Made by a program: the position numbers and the translations under genes. Below, in pieces: positions 1-6,458 of a stretch of DNA of 15,622 bases. Source of the DNA: Acidobacteriota bacterium (GTDB taxonomy: Bacteria; Acidobacteriota; Terriglobia; Terriglobales; Acidobacteriaceae); NCBI GenBank assembly GCA_021841795.1, contig JAKCDN010000019.1, positions 1 to 15,622 on the forward strand, in the 5' to 3' direction. Position 1 is the first letter of the stretch; every line of letters starts with the position of its first letter. Below the pieces are notes generated by a model. That model searched no databases, was not told the DNA's origin, and was given only the letters and a program-made list of their open reading frames with translations.

Positions 1-114
1 CTGGATCAGCAGCATGGGCGCGTCGCCGGCGGCGAGCGCGGCCGCGGTGGCGGCGTGAGCCTGGCGGGCGTTGCCGTTGAGAATTGCATCGTAGAGTTGC
101 TGGTTCAGCATCAT
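1..114 (-). CDS. Corrinoid (B12-binding) protein, N-terminal fragment
   Basis: Only the first 38 codons are inside the window; the gene continues past the left edge. The peptide begins MMLNQQLYDAILNGNARQAH and continues with an alanine-rich helix and an AAGDAP turn. This is the pattern of the helical cap (B12-binding_2) that precedes the cobalamin-binding Rossmann domain in MtbC/MttC-type corrinoid proteins, which shuttle methyl groups between methyltransferases. The start is the ATG at 114, with a GAGGG ribosome binding site 6 bases upstream; a second ATG follows directly. The cobalamin-binding DxHxxG motif would lie outside the window, so the family call rests on the cap alone. It could also be the cap of another B12-dependent protein, such as a regulator or methionine synthase-like domain. 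Confidence 0.5.
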   Translation of the reverse strand, partial: MMLNQQLYDAILNGNARQAHAATAAALAAGDAPMLLIQ

Positions 115-776
115 CGAAATCCCTCGACACTCCGCGCAGAGGACAGAATGCGCTTGAGCCGGTGCGGTACGGGCAACTCACAAGCGAGGGCACGCGCCAG
201 GACTTTGCGCACATGAACCCGTGCCGGCTACGGCTTTCTTCAGAATCGGATTGATGATTCAAGATAATGCGATTCCGGTGCGGCTGGCAAACCAGCGCGA
301 AGGATGGGTTCCGGTGCGCGGAATTCTGAAGGGGCGCAGGCGGGCCTGGCCGTGGGGCTGAAGCAGGGTTGCGGCGGTTGGCGGCGGCGTGGCGGGAGGT
401 TGCAACGAGCGCGGACGAAGCGGGCGGTTTGCGGGGCGATTTGCACTGGGAGTAGTGCAAAAGCGAGCGATTCTGCACTGCATCCGATGCAAACCGGAGG
501 CTTTTGCACGGGAAAAAATGTTTTGGATAGATCCTGCAAAGAAGTTATTTATTTTCAGCGGTTTGCGCGAAGGAAAATGAGCTAAAACACTTGTTTTCTG
601 TGGCTTGTGGCCAGAATCTAGACAGCAAAGGAGTTACGGGCGGCGGGCGGTGAGACGCGGGCCGGATTTGCTGCTGACTGGTTCTATTGTGCGCCGGATG
701 GGGGAAATGATCGGCAAGGTTTTGAGGATTTTTTGCGGGGTGATGGTGGCTGGTGGGCTTGGGTGGGTGAGATCAA
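115..776. other. Gene-poor intergenic region
   Basis: I see no convincing gene here. Open frames on both strands are short, have no ribosome binding site and give low-complexity arginine/alanine/proline-rich translations. The region is GC-rich up to about 440. A more AT-rich segment follows (about 505-600) that contains a cluster of TGCA-centred inverted repeats and would suit a promoter or operator. From about 640 it becomes G-rich on the plus strand and runs into the structured repeat at 777. Confidence 0.5.
441..509. repeat. Nested inverted repeats with TGCA core
   Basis: TTGCACT at 441-447 pairs with AGTGCAA at 454-460 around a 6-base spacer. The right part of the second arm also begins a longer pair: GTGCAAAAGC at 455-464 is the exact reverse complement of GCTTTTGCAC at 500-509. 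Related TGCA motifs lie at 474-483, 487-492 and 534-540. The middle arm can therefore pair either left or right, which would suit a regulator operator or a switching RNA hairpin. No regulator gene is adjacent, so the role is unknown. Confidence 0.45.
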
Positions 777-874
777 GGGACGGGGAGATTTGAACTGCCG
801 AATGGCTCGGCTTGGCCTCGCTCCCCCTCGCAGGCCAGACTGATGCGCTTGCGCTGCGCTCCAGCGCAGGTTGG
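777..874 (-). repeat. Structured dispersed repeat, copy A (degenerate tRNA-Pro 3' end)
   Basis: This copy matches copy B (5170-5267) at 63 of 65 aligned positions over 777-841, and the two match again at the far end (GGTTGG). Positions 777-801 match 24 of 25 bases of the 3' end of tRNA-Pro at 5341-5365. Read on the minus strand, it offers a hairpin TGCGCT...AGCGCA (plus 844-849 with 863-868), a second TGGCCT...AGGCCA, and a third GCCGA...TCGGC next to the tRNA-like T-arm. The T-arm itself is damaged here, while the other hairpins are intact. The CCA end is lost. Confidence 0.7.
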
Positions 875-1027
875 AAGACGGGAAGCCTTCGGGGAATACC
901 CGCGGCGTTCTGCGCCTTGAAAGAATGCCAGCGCACAGGACTAGAATGGCCAGCAAAGCAACAAGAGTCCAATTTGGCGGCTTGAAAGTGCGGTCAGGGC
1001 CGCAAGTCCATCGAAAGGGCTATGGGG

Positions 1028-1402
1028 ATGGGATACTTTCGCCTTTTTCGTCGCGTGCATGTTGCGCCCGGTATGACGATCAATCTTGCAAAGTCCGGGC
1101 CATCGCTCAGCCTTGGCGCGCGTGGAGCGCATGTGACACTCAGCAGTACCGGCGTCCGCAAGACAATCGGACTGCCCGGCTCCGGCTGCTTTTACACCTC
1201 AAAGCAGGGCTGGCATAGCGGCGTGCACACGGCCCCGCAGTTCACCAGCGCAACCGCCGCGCCGCCGGTTCAGCGCTCCGGCTGGCAGACGGTGGGACAC
1301 GCTCTGCTGGTGCTCCTGGAGGCCGTTGGAATCGCGGTGGTGACTGTGATGGGTGTTCTGCTCGTGCTACTCAGCGTGGCGGGAGGCTCAAAGCGGCGAT
1401 AG
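1028..1402 (+). CDS. DUF4236 domain protein with C-terminal membrane segment
   Basis: The protein has 124 residues if it begins at the ATG at 1028. That start has GAAAGGG 8 bases upstream and reproduces the usual family opening (MGYFRLFRR followed by APGMTINLAKSG). An in-frame ATG at 1022 would add two residues and sits too close to the Shine-Dalgarno sequence. Residues 1-58 form the DUF4236 module, with NLAKSGPSLSLGARGA and TGVRKTIGLPGSG matching the glycine/serine-rich family core. A linker of about 30 residues follows. Residues about 90-117 are one strongly hydrophobic helix, and the basic tail SKRR suggests a cytoplasmic C-terminus. The function of DUF4236 is unknown. The gene stands alone upstream of the low-GC cassette, and its base composition is closer to the host than to the cassette. 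Confidence 0.8.
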   Translation: MGYFRLFRRVHVAPGMTINLAKSGPSLSLGARGAHVTLSSTGVRKTIGLPGSGCFYTSKQGWHSGVHTAPQFTSATAAPPVQRSGWQTVGHALLVLLEAVGIAVVTVMGVLLVLLSVAGGSKRR

Positions 1403-1435
1403 ATGCGATGGGTTTTGTCTGGTTTGATCGTCGCA

Positions 1436-1618
1436 CTATGGGTCTTTTTCAGGTGGGAACGCCAGTTGTTCGCAACGCTCCACGCGCGCCGGGCCGTCCA
1501 ATAGCAGCGCCTTTCGTGCTGCCTTGGCAATCGCGGCCTGTTCCACCGCGTGGGCTTCGATCAAGTCTTGTCCATGCTCGATAAGGCATTGCCCTTGCGA
1601 AGAAAGCAGGCGTGATAG
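1436..1618 (-). pseudogene. Possible ORF relic between DUF4236 and the DGQHR gene
   Basis: Between stops at 1619-1621 and 1436-1438 the minus strand is open for about 60 codons. It reads like real protein (QCLIEHGQDLIEAHAVEQ, then RKALLLDGPARVERCEQLAF). There is no ATG, and no GTG or TTG with a ribosome binding site, so as it stands it looks like a decapitated gene or a chance frame. The family is not recognised. The rest of the 1403-1774 gap contains only the promoter of the next gene. Confidence 0.2.
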
Positions 1619-1660
1619 TCACTGCACGTCGTCATTGGCCGAGCCGCTGGCAACTTTGCA

Positions 1661-1688
1661 TTGAGTTCTGAGCTAATGCGCCTATAAT
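1661..1688 (+). promoter_or_regulatory. Sigma70-like promoter of the DGQHR/Dam cassette
   Basis: A perfect TATAAT lies at 1683-1688. TTGAGT at 1661-1666 (four of six consensus bases) lies 16 bases upstream. The expected start point near 1695 leaves a leader of about 80 bases. In that leader, ATG at 1755 opens a seven-codon frame (MTHHGVP) whose TGA at 1776-1778 overlaps the ATG of the main gene. Translational coupling is possible, but the mini-frame has no good ribosome binding site. Confidence 0.6.
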
Positions 1689-1774
1689 TAACGAGATTCA
1701 AGCGAATCCTTCGCGTTCACTCTCTACTGGGCCATGCGCTTGATGCGGGCGCTGATGACCCATCATGGAGTTCC

Positions 1775-4135
1775 ATGAAACGGGATACGGACACTATCGG
1801 ACTATTCGGGCCTCTCCTCATAGAGCCATCCAAAATCAAGCGGGAAGCCGTTCGACGGCGCAAACTGTTTGATGAGCAGCCAGTAAGTGGGGCGGAAATC
1901 GCTGCTTACGAAGCCGACGGCTGGCAGGTTGATCGAAAGCTGAAACGGTCGATTCGGATGAAGCGACCAAAGGCAATCGATGAACGCCTTGAGAATCGAT
2001 TTTGGCTGTTTCTTGCGCGTTTGGGATACCCGGAAATCAACGCTGGCAGAAAGTTCACCATCGTGATTGATCGCAAGGGCGCGGAGCAGTTGCGTAAACA
2101 GGTTGACGTATTTGCCAAAGATGATGAAACCGTAGTGGTGGCCGAGTGTAAGGCTTCAGGTTCATATGTGAAGCGGAGCCTACAAAAAGACCTTGAGGAG
2201 TTCGCAAATCTCAAGAAACCGATCGCCCAAGCAGTTCATAAGCATTATGGAGAAGACAAAAAGCTCAAAATCATTTGGCTGTTCGTTACCGAAAACATCA
2301 TCTGGTCTTCGCCAGACAAGGAAAGAGCGAAGGGCGAAAACATTCGAATCATCACGGAAAGAGAACTGCGGTACTACAGCCAGATTGCCGACCACATTGG
2401 CAAGGCGGCACGCTATCAATTCTTAGCCGAATTCCTAAAAGATCAGTCCATTCCCGAGCTAAGCGGGAAGGCCATTCCAGCCGTCAGAGGCAAACTTGGT
2501 GGGAGGCGGTTCTACTCTTTCGTTACGACTCCTCGGCACTTACTCAAAATCTCGTTCGTCAATCATCGATCTTTGAATGACCCCGAAGGTGCGCCTACCT
2601 ATCAACGGTTGGTTAGTCGAACACGAATGCGGGAACTTGGCGAATTCATTAAAGCAGGTGGATTCTTTCCAAACAATTTGCTTATCAACTTTGTTCGGCC
2701 CGTCCGATTCGACAAGTCGGCTAGCGATGATTCAGCGGACATTCAGTTCGGACAACTATTCTTGCCAGATAAGTACCGGTCCGCATGGATTATCGACGGT
2801 CAGCACCGGCTTTACGGGTTTGCTCCGATTGATGACAAGTTTGCCGATCAAAACATAATCGTGGTCGCATTTGAGCAACTATCTAAGGTGGAGGAAGCTA
2901 ATCTTTTCGTCACGATAAACCACGAACAGAAATCGGTTCCCAAGAACTTGCTAGACGACCTCGCTGGGGATCTCGAATGGGGATCTGAAATCCCAAGTAG
3001 AAAAATCGGAGCAATCAGTGCGCGCCTTATCAATCTGCTGAACAGCGACGTGGGGGAACCATTCTTCAATCGCATAGCCCAACAAGGTATGGCTGCGACG
3101 GGCAAAACGAATCTGACATTACCGGCCCTCAAAGATGCCCTTCGTAGGTCCGGCTTGCTCGGACGTGCAATGCTCAACAACAAGGTTTACGATCATGGCT
3201 CTCTTTGTGGCGCTACGGATTCGGAAACTTTGGATCGGGCCAGAACCGCTCTGAATGAGTTTTTTGCGCTCGTAAGGAATGCGAACATGGCGGAGTGGGA
3301 CAGCGGGCGAGATGGATTCATTTGTACGAACGTCGCTGTGCAAGCCTACATTATGCTCTTTGGGGCCGTCATCAAGTACTGGGAGGCGGATACGGCCTCC
3401 AATGCGCGCGAGATGGATGCGGAAGAAATCATAATGGGGATTGAGGAGTATTTCGGTCCGGTCCGTGAATTCTTGGAGTCCAGCAGTCAGGCAAAGATTA
3501 AAGAGGAGTTCCAAGTTCAATTCGGAGCTGGTGGCCCGCCTGAGTATTTCTTCAGACTTTGCAAGCTAGTGAAGGCCAAATATGCAGACTTTCAGCCCGA
3601 GGGGCTAGCTGAGTGGGAAGCCGAGCAGTCAGAGGAACGAATTGATGAAGCAGATGCTCAGTTGAAAGCCCTCGTTTCTGAGATGAGGGATTACATATTC
3701 AGTGTTTTTCGCACACTCTACGGCGAAAAGAGCAATGCCTATTGGGAAAAGGGCGTAACCGATAGTGCAGTGAAAACCGCTGCATACACACGCTCACAGG
3801 ATTACCCACTCGAAGAGCGTCTACCACTCGAAACTTATCTTGAAGTCGTCGAGATGAAGAAAATCGTCGAGGCTAAGAAAGTCTGGCCTTTGTTCAAGTC
3901 TGTATTCGACATTCCAGAATTCGGAGTGAAAGGCCAAGCAAAAAACCTCAAGTGGATGCTGCTTATTAACGAATTGCGGCGCATCCCAGGCCACCCCGCG
4001 AAAGAGCGAAAGTATAAGCTGGACGACTTCGAATACATTGACTACATTCACGGCGAATTCATGACGCGACTAGAACGCGCGAAGAAGGAGCCAACCCCAG
4101 ACCCCGTTTTGGCTGTTGGAGAGGATGATGATTGA
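1775..4135 (+). CDS. DGQHR-domain protein with PD-(D/E)XK-like and HEPN-like ends
   Basis: This 786-residue protein starts at ATG 1775, with GGAG 4 bases upstream. Its centre is a DGQHR domain: SAWIIDGQHRLYGF at residues 337-349, then the family signature FVTINHEQKSV (378-388) and the late motif FGAGGPPEYFFRLCKLVKAK (583-602). DndB, the regulator of DNA phosphorothioation, and DpdB-like proteins share this ParB-like family, but no dnd or dpd genes are present here. Residues about 65-215 look like a restriction-endonuclease fold: QVDVFA (D111), then VVVAECKA (E124, K126), as in PD-(D/E)XK enzymes. Residues about 625-770 resemble a Swt1-type HEPN domain; LINELRRIPGHP gives R735-X4-H740. Low GC and the overlapping Dam methylase gene suggest a modification or defence cassette. 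The DGQHR call is firm, the two terminal domains are inferred from motifs, and no activity can be assigned. Confidence 0.88.
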   Translation: MKRDTDTIGLFGPLLIEPSKIKREAVRRRKLFDEQPVSGAEIAAYEADGWQVDRKLKRSIRMKRPKAIDERLENRFWLFLARLGYPEINAGRKFTIVIDRKGAEQLRKQVDVFAKDDETVVVAECKASGSYVKRSLQKDLEEFANLKKPIAQAVHKHYGEDKKLKIIWLFVTENIIWSSPDKERAKGENIRIITERELRYYSQIADHIGKAARYQFLAEFLKDQSIPELSGKAIPAVRGKLGGRRFYSFVTTPRHLLKISFVNHRSLNDPEGAPTYQRLVSRTRMRELGEFIKAGGFFPNNLLINFVRPVRFDKSASDDSADIQFGQLFLPDKYRSAWIIDGQHRLYGFAPIDDKFADQNIIVVAFEQLSKVEEANLFVTINHEQKSVPKNLLDDLAGDLEWGSEIPSRKIGAISARLINLLNSDVGEPFFNRIAQQGMAATGKTNLTLPALKDALRRSGLLGRAMLNNKVYDHGSLCGATDSETLDRARTALNEFFALVRNANMAEWDSGRDGFICTNVAVQAYIMLFGAVIKYWEADTASNAREMDAEEIIMGIEEYFGPVREFLESSSQAKIKEEFQVQFGAGGPPEYFFRLCKLVKAKYADFQPEGLAEWEAEQSEERIDEADAQLKALVSEMRDYIFSVFRTLYGEKSNAYWEKGVTDSAVKTAAYTRSQDYPLEERLPLETYLEVVEMKKIVEAKKVWPLFKSVFDIPEFGVKGQAKNLKWMLLINELRRIPGHPAKERKYKLDDFEYIDYIHGEFMTRLERAKKEPTPDPVLAVGEDDD

Positions 4136-4925
4136 ACCTTTCTTGAAATGGCCCGGCGGAAAGCGTTGGCTAGTTAGCCGTTACAGTGAACTATTTCCTC
4201 AAAAATACAAGCGATATTTTGAGCCTTTTCTGGGTGGCGGAGCGGTGTTCTTTTCACTACTACCCAAACAAGGGTGTTTGTCAGACTCCAACGCTGAACT
4301 CATAAATGCGTACCACTGTCTAAAGACGCGCTATACGGAAATTGAACGTGGCTTGGCTCGCTATCATGAACGCCATTGCTCAGATTTTTATTACAAAGTG
4401 AGAGAGGAGCAATCCCATGATCCGCTCAAGAGAGCAATTCGCTTCCTTTATTTGAACCGAACATGCTTCAACGGGATTTATCGAGTGAATTTGAACGGCG
4501 TTTTCAATGTTCCAATTGGAACAAAAACTGCTGTGCGTTTTGAAGAAGGCTATCTGAAAACGGTTGCGGCGGCATTGAAGCGGACGACAATTAGAGTGCG
4601 TGACTTTGAAGACTCCATCAACGACGCCAAAAGGGGTGATTTTGTGTATGTGGACCCTCCCTATACGGTCATGCACAACAACAACGGATTCGTTAAATAT
4701 AATGCGAAGCTCTTTTCTTGGCCCGACCAATCGCGCTTAGCGAGGGCGCTTAAATCTGCGGATGCGCGCGGTGTTCTCATCATGCTTTCAAACGCGGATC
4801 ACCCAAGTGTGCGGGCGCTCTATGATGGATTCGGAACGCCCAAAATGCTCTCAAGGCATAGCGTCTTATCTGCCGATTCGAGCTTCCGCCGAAGTGCAAC
4901 CGAACTACTGATTACCAACTATTGA
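4128..4925 (+). CDS. dam: Dam-family DNA adenine N6-methyltransferase
   Basis: The 265-residue protein carries the alpha-class (D12) motif order: motif X FLKWPGGKRWL (residues 5-15), the SAM-binding motif FEPFLGGGAVFF (31-42), LSDSNAELINAY (52-63) and the catalytic DPPY (176-179) in FVYVDPPYTV. Length and order match Dam, DpnM and MboI-type methylases, which methylate adenine in short sites. GATC is the common target, but specificity cannot be read here. I chose ATG 4128, which has GGAG 6 bases upstream and gives the typical MIEPFLKW opening. ATG 4125 and TTG 4116 are in-frame alternatives. The gene overlaps the end of the DGQHR gene by 8 bases, so the two are surely co-transcribed and probably translationally coupled. 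Its GC is as low as its partner's. It may protect host DNA against a nuclease activity of the neighbour, as in restriction-modification. Confidence 0.92.
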   Translation: MIEPFLKWPGGKRWLVSRYSELFPQKYKRYFEPFLGGGAVFFSLLPKQGCLSDSNAELINAYHCLKTRYTEIERGLARYHERHCSDFYYKVREEQSHDPLKRAIRFLYLNRTCFNGIYRVNLNGVFNVPIGTKTAVRFEEGYLKTVAAALKRTTIRVRDFEDSINDAKRGDFVYVDPPYTVMHNNNGFVKYNAKLFSWPDQSRLARALKSADARGVLIMLSNADHPSVRALYDGFGTPKMLSRHSVLSADSSFRRSATELLITNY

Positions 4926-5164
4926 TTGGCGTGGTCGTGCTACCGGAACTTAAGTAAGCCCATTCACCTAAATCTTCACCGTCGCAAGGTCTGACCAAGC
5001 CCAAGATAACGTACGATATTTTTCGCAAAACCTCTCTCACGACCTCTGGACTGCGGACTGCGGTTTGTGAAAGAGAAGAAGGCGAAAATTCTTGCAAGAA
5101 ATAGACCCCTCGCTCAGGATATTTCCCAAGGAGTCAACATTCTGTAACTTATTGATTTTAAAGA

Positions 5165-5267
5165 TGGTCGGGACGGGCAGATTTGAACTGCCGAATGGCT
5201 CGGCTTGGCCTCGCTCCCCTCGCAGGCCAGACTCGGGCGTCTTCGCTGCGCTGCGACGCCGGGTTGG
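5165..5267 (-). repeat. Structured dispersed repeat, copy B (tRNA-Pro 3' end with CCA)
   Basis: Positions 5165-5194 are identical for 30 bases to the 3' end of tRNA-Pro at 5336-5365: CCA, discriminator, acceptor 3' strand and whole T-arm. There is no tRNA 5' half. Beyond the tRNA part the sequence continues as in copy A. On the minus strand it can form GGCGTC...GACGCC (plus 5236-5241 with 5255-5260, 13-base loop), then TGGCCT...AGGCCA, then GCCGA...TCGGC, the last competing with the T-arm. Two more perfect small hairpins lie just outside (5278-5294 and 5297-5308), towards the real tRNA. Between the Dam gene and this repeat (4926-5164) I see no gene. Confidence 0.75.
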
Positions 5268-5335
5268 GGCGCTCGCGGTCGGCAGTCCGCCGACAGGTGT
5301 GCCGACACGGACAGAGTGCATGAAGGGAAATTAAT

Positions 5336-5412
5336 TGGTCGGGACGGGCAGATTTGAACTGCCGACCCCTCGCACCCCAAGCGAGTGCTCTACCAGGCTG
5401 AGCCACGTCCCG
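5336..5412 (-). tRNA. tRNA-Pro (GGG anticodon)
   Basis: A complete 77-base cloverleaf with encoded CCA. The acceptor CGGGACG/CGTCCCG is at plus 5406-5412 and 5340-5346. The D-arm is GCTC...GAGC, the anticodon arm is CTCGC-TTGGGGT-GCGAG with anticodon GGG, the variable loop is GGGTC, and the T-arm is GGCAG-TTCAAAT-CTGCC. The discriminator is A. All stems pair without mismatch. Its 3' end is duplicated in copies B and A of the neighbouring repeat, the usual picture at a tRNA integration site. Confidence 0.97.
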
Positions 5413-5421
5413 ACATAAGGC

Positions 5422-5444
5422 AGCCGGCTCGTCGGGAGCCGGCT
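5422..5444. repeat. Inverted repeat upstream of tRNA-Pro
   Basis: AGCCGGCT occurs at 5422-5429 and again at 5437-5444 around a 7-base spacer. The octamer is its own complement, so the two copies form an 8-bp hairpin. It lies 10 bases before the 5' end of the tRNA, in the leader of the tRNA transcript. Its role is unknown; it could affect 5' processing or be a relic repeat. Confidence 0.35.
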
Positions 5445-5600
5445 CTGGGGTCTGTGATTAGTTTACACCGGCGCAAGGGCCGCGAGCGTGCCGGCGGCGC
5501 GCGGAATGTTGGAAAAAGCGACGGGATCTTCGGAGCGGAGTTGCAGAGAAGCGGCGGCCAGGGATTGCCGGTCTGCGATACTACTGCCGGGAAGCGACGC

Positions 5601-6440
5601 GTGAGCAATGCACACGGAGAACGCGGCGAGGCGGAGACGGCAGGGGTGATTGCGCTGCAAGACGGGCGCAGGGCGTTCGGCGCCGATCCGGAGAGCTACG
5701 AGCGCGCACGGCCGGACTATCCGCCCGAGGTGCTGGAGTGGCTGCGCGCGGCGGCGCCGCGGACGGGCGGAGAGTTTTTCGAGGTTGGGCCGGGCACGGG
5801 CGCCGCGACGGAGTTGCTGCTGCGCCTGGCGCCGGCGCGGATCACGGCGCTGGAACCGGACGCGCGCATGTCCGGCTATCTGCGGCGGAGGTTCCGCGAG
5901 ACGGGCAATGTGGAGGTGGTGGAGGCGAGCTTTGAGGAAGCGGAGCTGCCGGAGGCGGCCTTCGACCTTGGCGCGGCGGCGACGTGCTTCCACTGGCTGG
6001 AGCAGGAGACGGCCCTGGCGAAGGCCTTTGCGCGGCTGCGGCGGGGCGGCTGGTGGTGCATGTGGTGGAACGTGTTCGGGAGCATCGATGATCCGGACGC
6101 GTTCGAGGAGGCGACCACGCCGCTGTTCCGGGAGCTGACGCCATCGCCCTCGTGGACGCAGGACGGGCGCTCGCGCTTTGCGCTGGATGAGCCCGAGCGG
6201 CGGGCGCAACTGGCGGCGGCGGGATTCCGGCCGATCGAGTTCCACCGGCTGCGGTGGACGGCAACGATGGATACGGCGCGGGCAGTGGCGCTGACGGCAA
6301 CCTTTGCGCAGGTGAGCCTGGCGGAGCCGGCGCGGCGGGCGCGGTTTCTGGAGGCGCTGACCGAACTGCTGGACCGCCAGTTCGGCGGGCGCGTGGAAAG
6401 GCGCTTCTGCACGGGATTTTACGCGGCGCAGAGGCCGTAG
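5601..6440 (+). CDS. Class I SAM-dependent methyltransferase
   Basis: A 279-residue protein if it starts at GTG 5601, which has GGGAAG about 6 bases upstream. The frame is open further upstream, but that part reads as noncoding. After a 30-residue lead comes the common family opening FGADPESYERARPDYP (26-41). Motif I FFEVGPGTGAATELL (59-73) binds SAM, with the acidic ribose ligand in ALEPD (83-87). FDLGAAATCFHWLE (121-134) is the motif IV region, and RRGGWWCMWWNVFG (147-160) is the post-core strand. The profile is that of Methyltransf_11 small-molecule methyltransferases; the substrate is unknown. It converges on the Fe(2+)-trafficking gene with an 18-base gap and no obvious terminator. It is GC-rich like the host genome. 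Confidence 0.82.
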   Translation: MSNAHGERGEAETAGVIALQDGRRAFGADPESYERARPDYPPEVLEWLRAAAPRTGGEFFEVGPGTGAATELLLRLAPARITALEPDARMSGYLRRRFRETGNVEVVEASFEEAELPEAAFDLGAAATCFHWLEQETALAKAFARLRRGGWWCMWWNVFGSIDDPDAFEEATTPLFRELTPSPSWTQDGRSRFALDEPERRAQLAAAGFRPIEFHRLRWTATMDTARAVALTATFAQVSLAEPARRARFLEALTELLDRQFGGRVERRFCTGFYAAQRP

Positions 6441-6458
6441 GCCGCGCGTGCGCTGCCG

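Larger units (their letters stand above)
777..5412. mobile_element. Putative small genomic island beside tRNA-Pro
   Basis: The island is bounded on the left by repeat copy A. On the right it is bounded by copy B and the intact tRNA-Pro, whose 3' end is the shared sequence. All copies lie in the same orientation, as att-site duplications would. The two central genes (1775-4925) are clearly lower in GC than the flanking chromosome and encode accessory, defence-type proteins. No integrase, transposase or relaxase is visible, so the element would be a remnant or mobilised in trans. Alternatively the repeats belong to an independent dispersed family and the flanking is coincidental. Confidence 0.4.

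Noticed and set aside
699..793. Small hydrophobic peptide frame (MGEMIGKVLRIFCGVMVAGG) before copy A
   Set aside because: There is no ribosome binding site, and it ends inside the repeat, where its stop is part of the repeat sequence. It is probably chance.
1775..4135. Calling the DGQHR protein DndB of a phosphorothioation system
   Set aside because: No dndA, dndC, dndD or dndE homologue is in the window, the protein is much longer than DndB, and it sits with an adenine methylase instead.
875..5164. Search for an integrase, transposase or relaxase in the island
   Set aside because: No frame shows tyrosine- or serine-recombinase, DDE or relaxase motifs. The RHH/MobC-like gene at 14075 is far away and outside the repeats.
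5114..5380. Short minus-strand frames reading ACEGSEAKPSHSAVQ across copies A and B
   Set aside because: These are translations of the structured repeat and the tRNA 3' end, not proteins. The same peptide appears from copy A only because the DNA is repeated.
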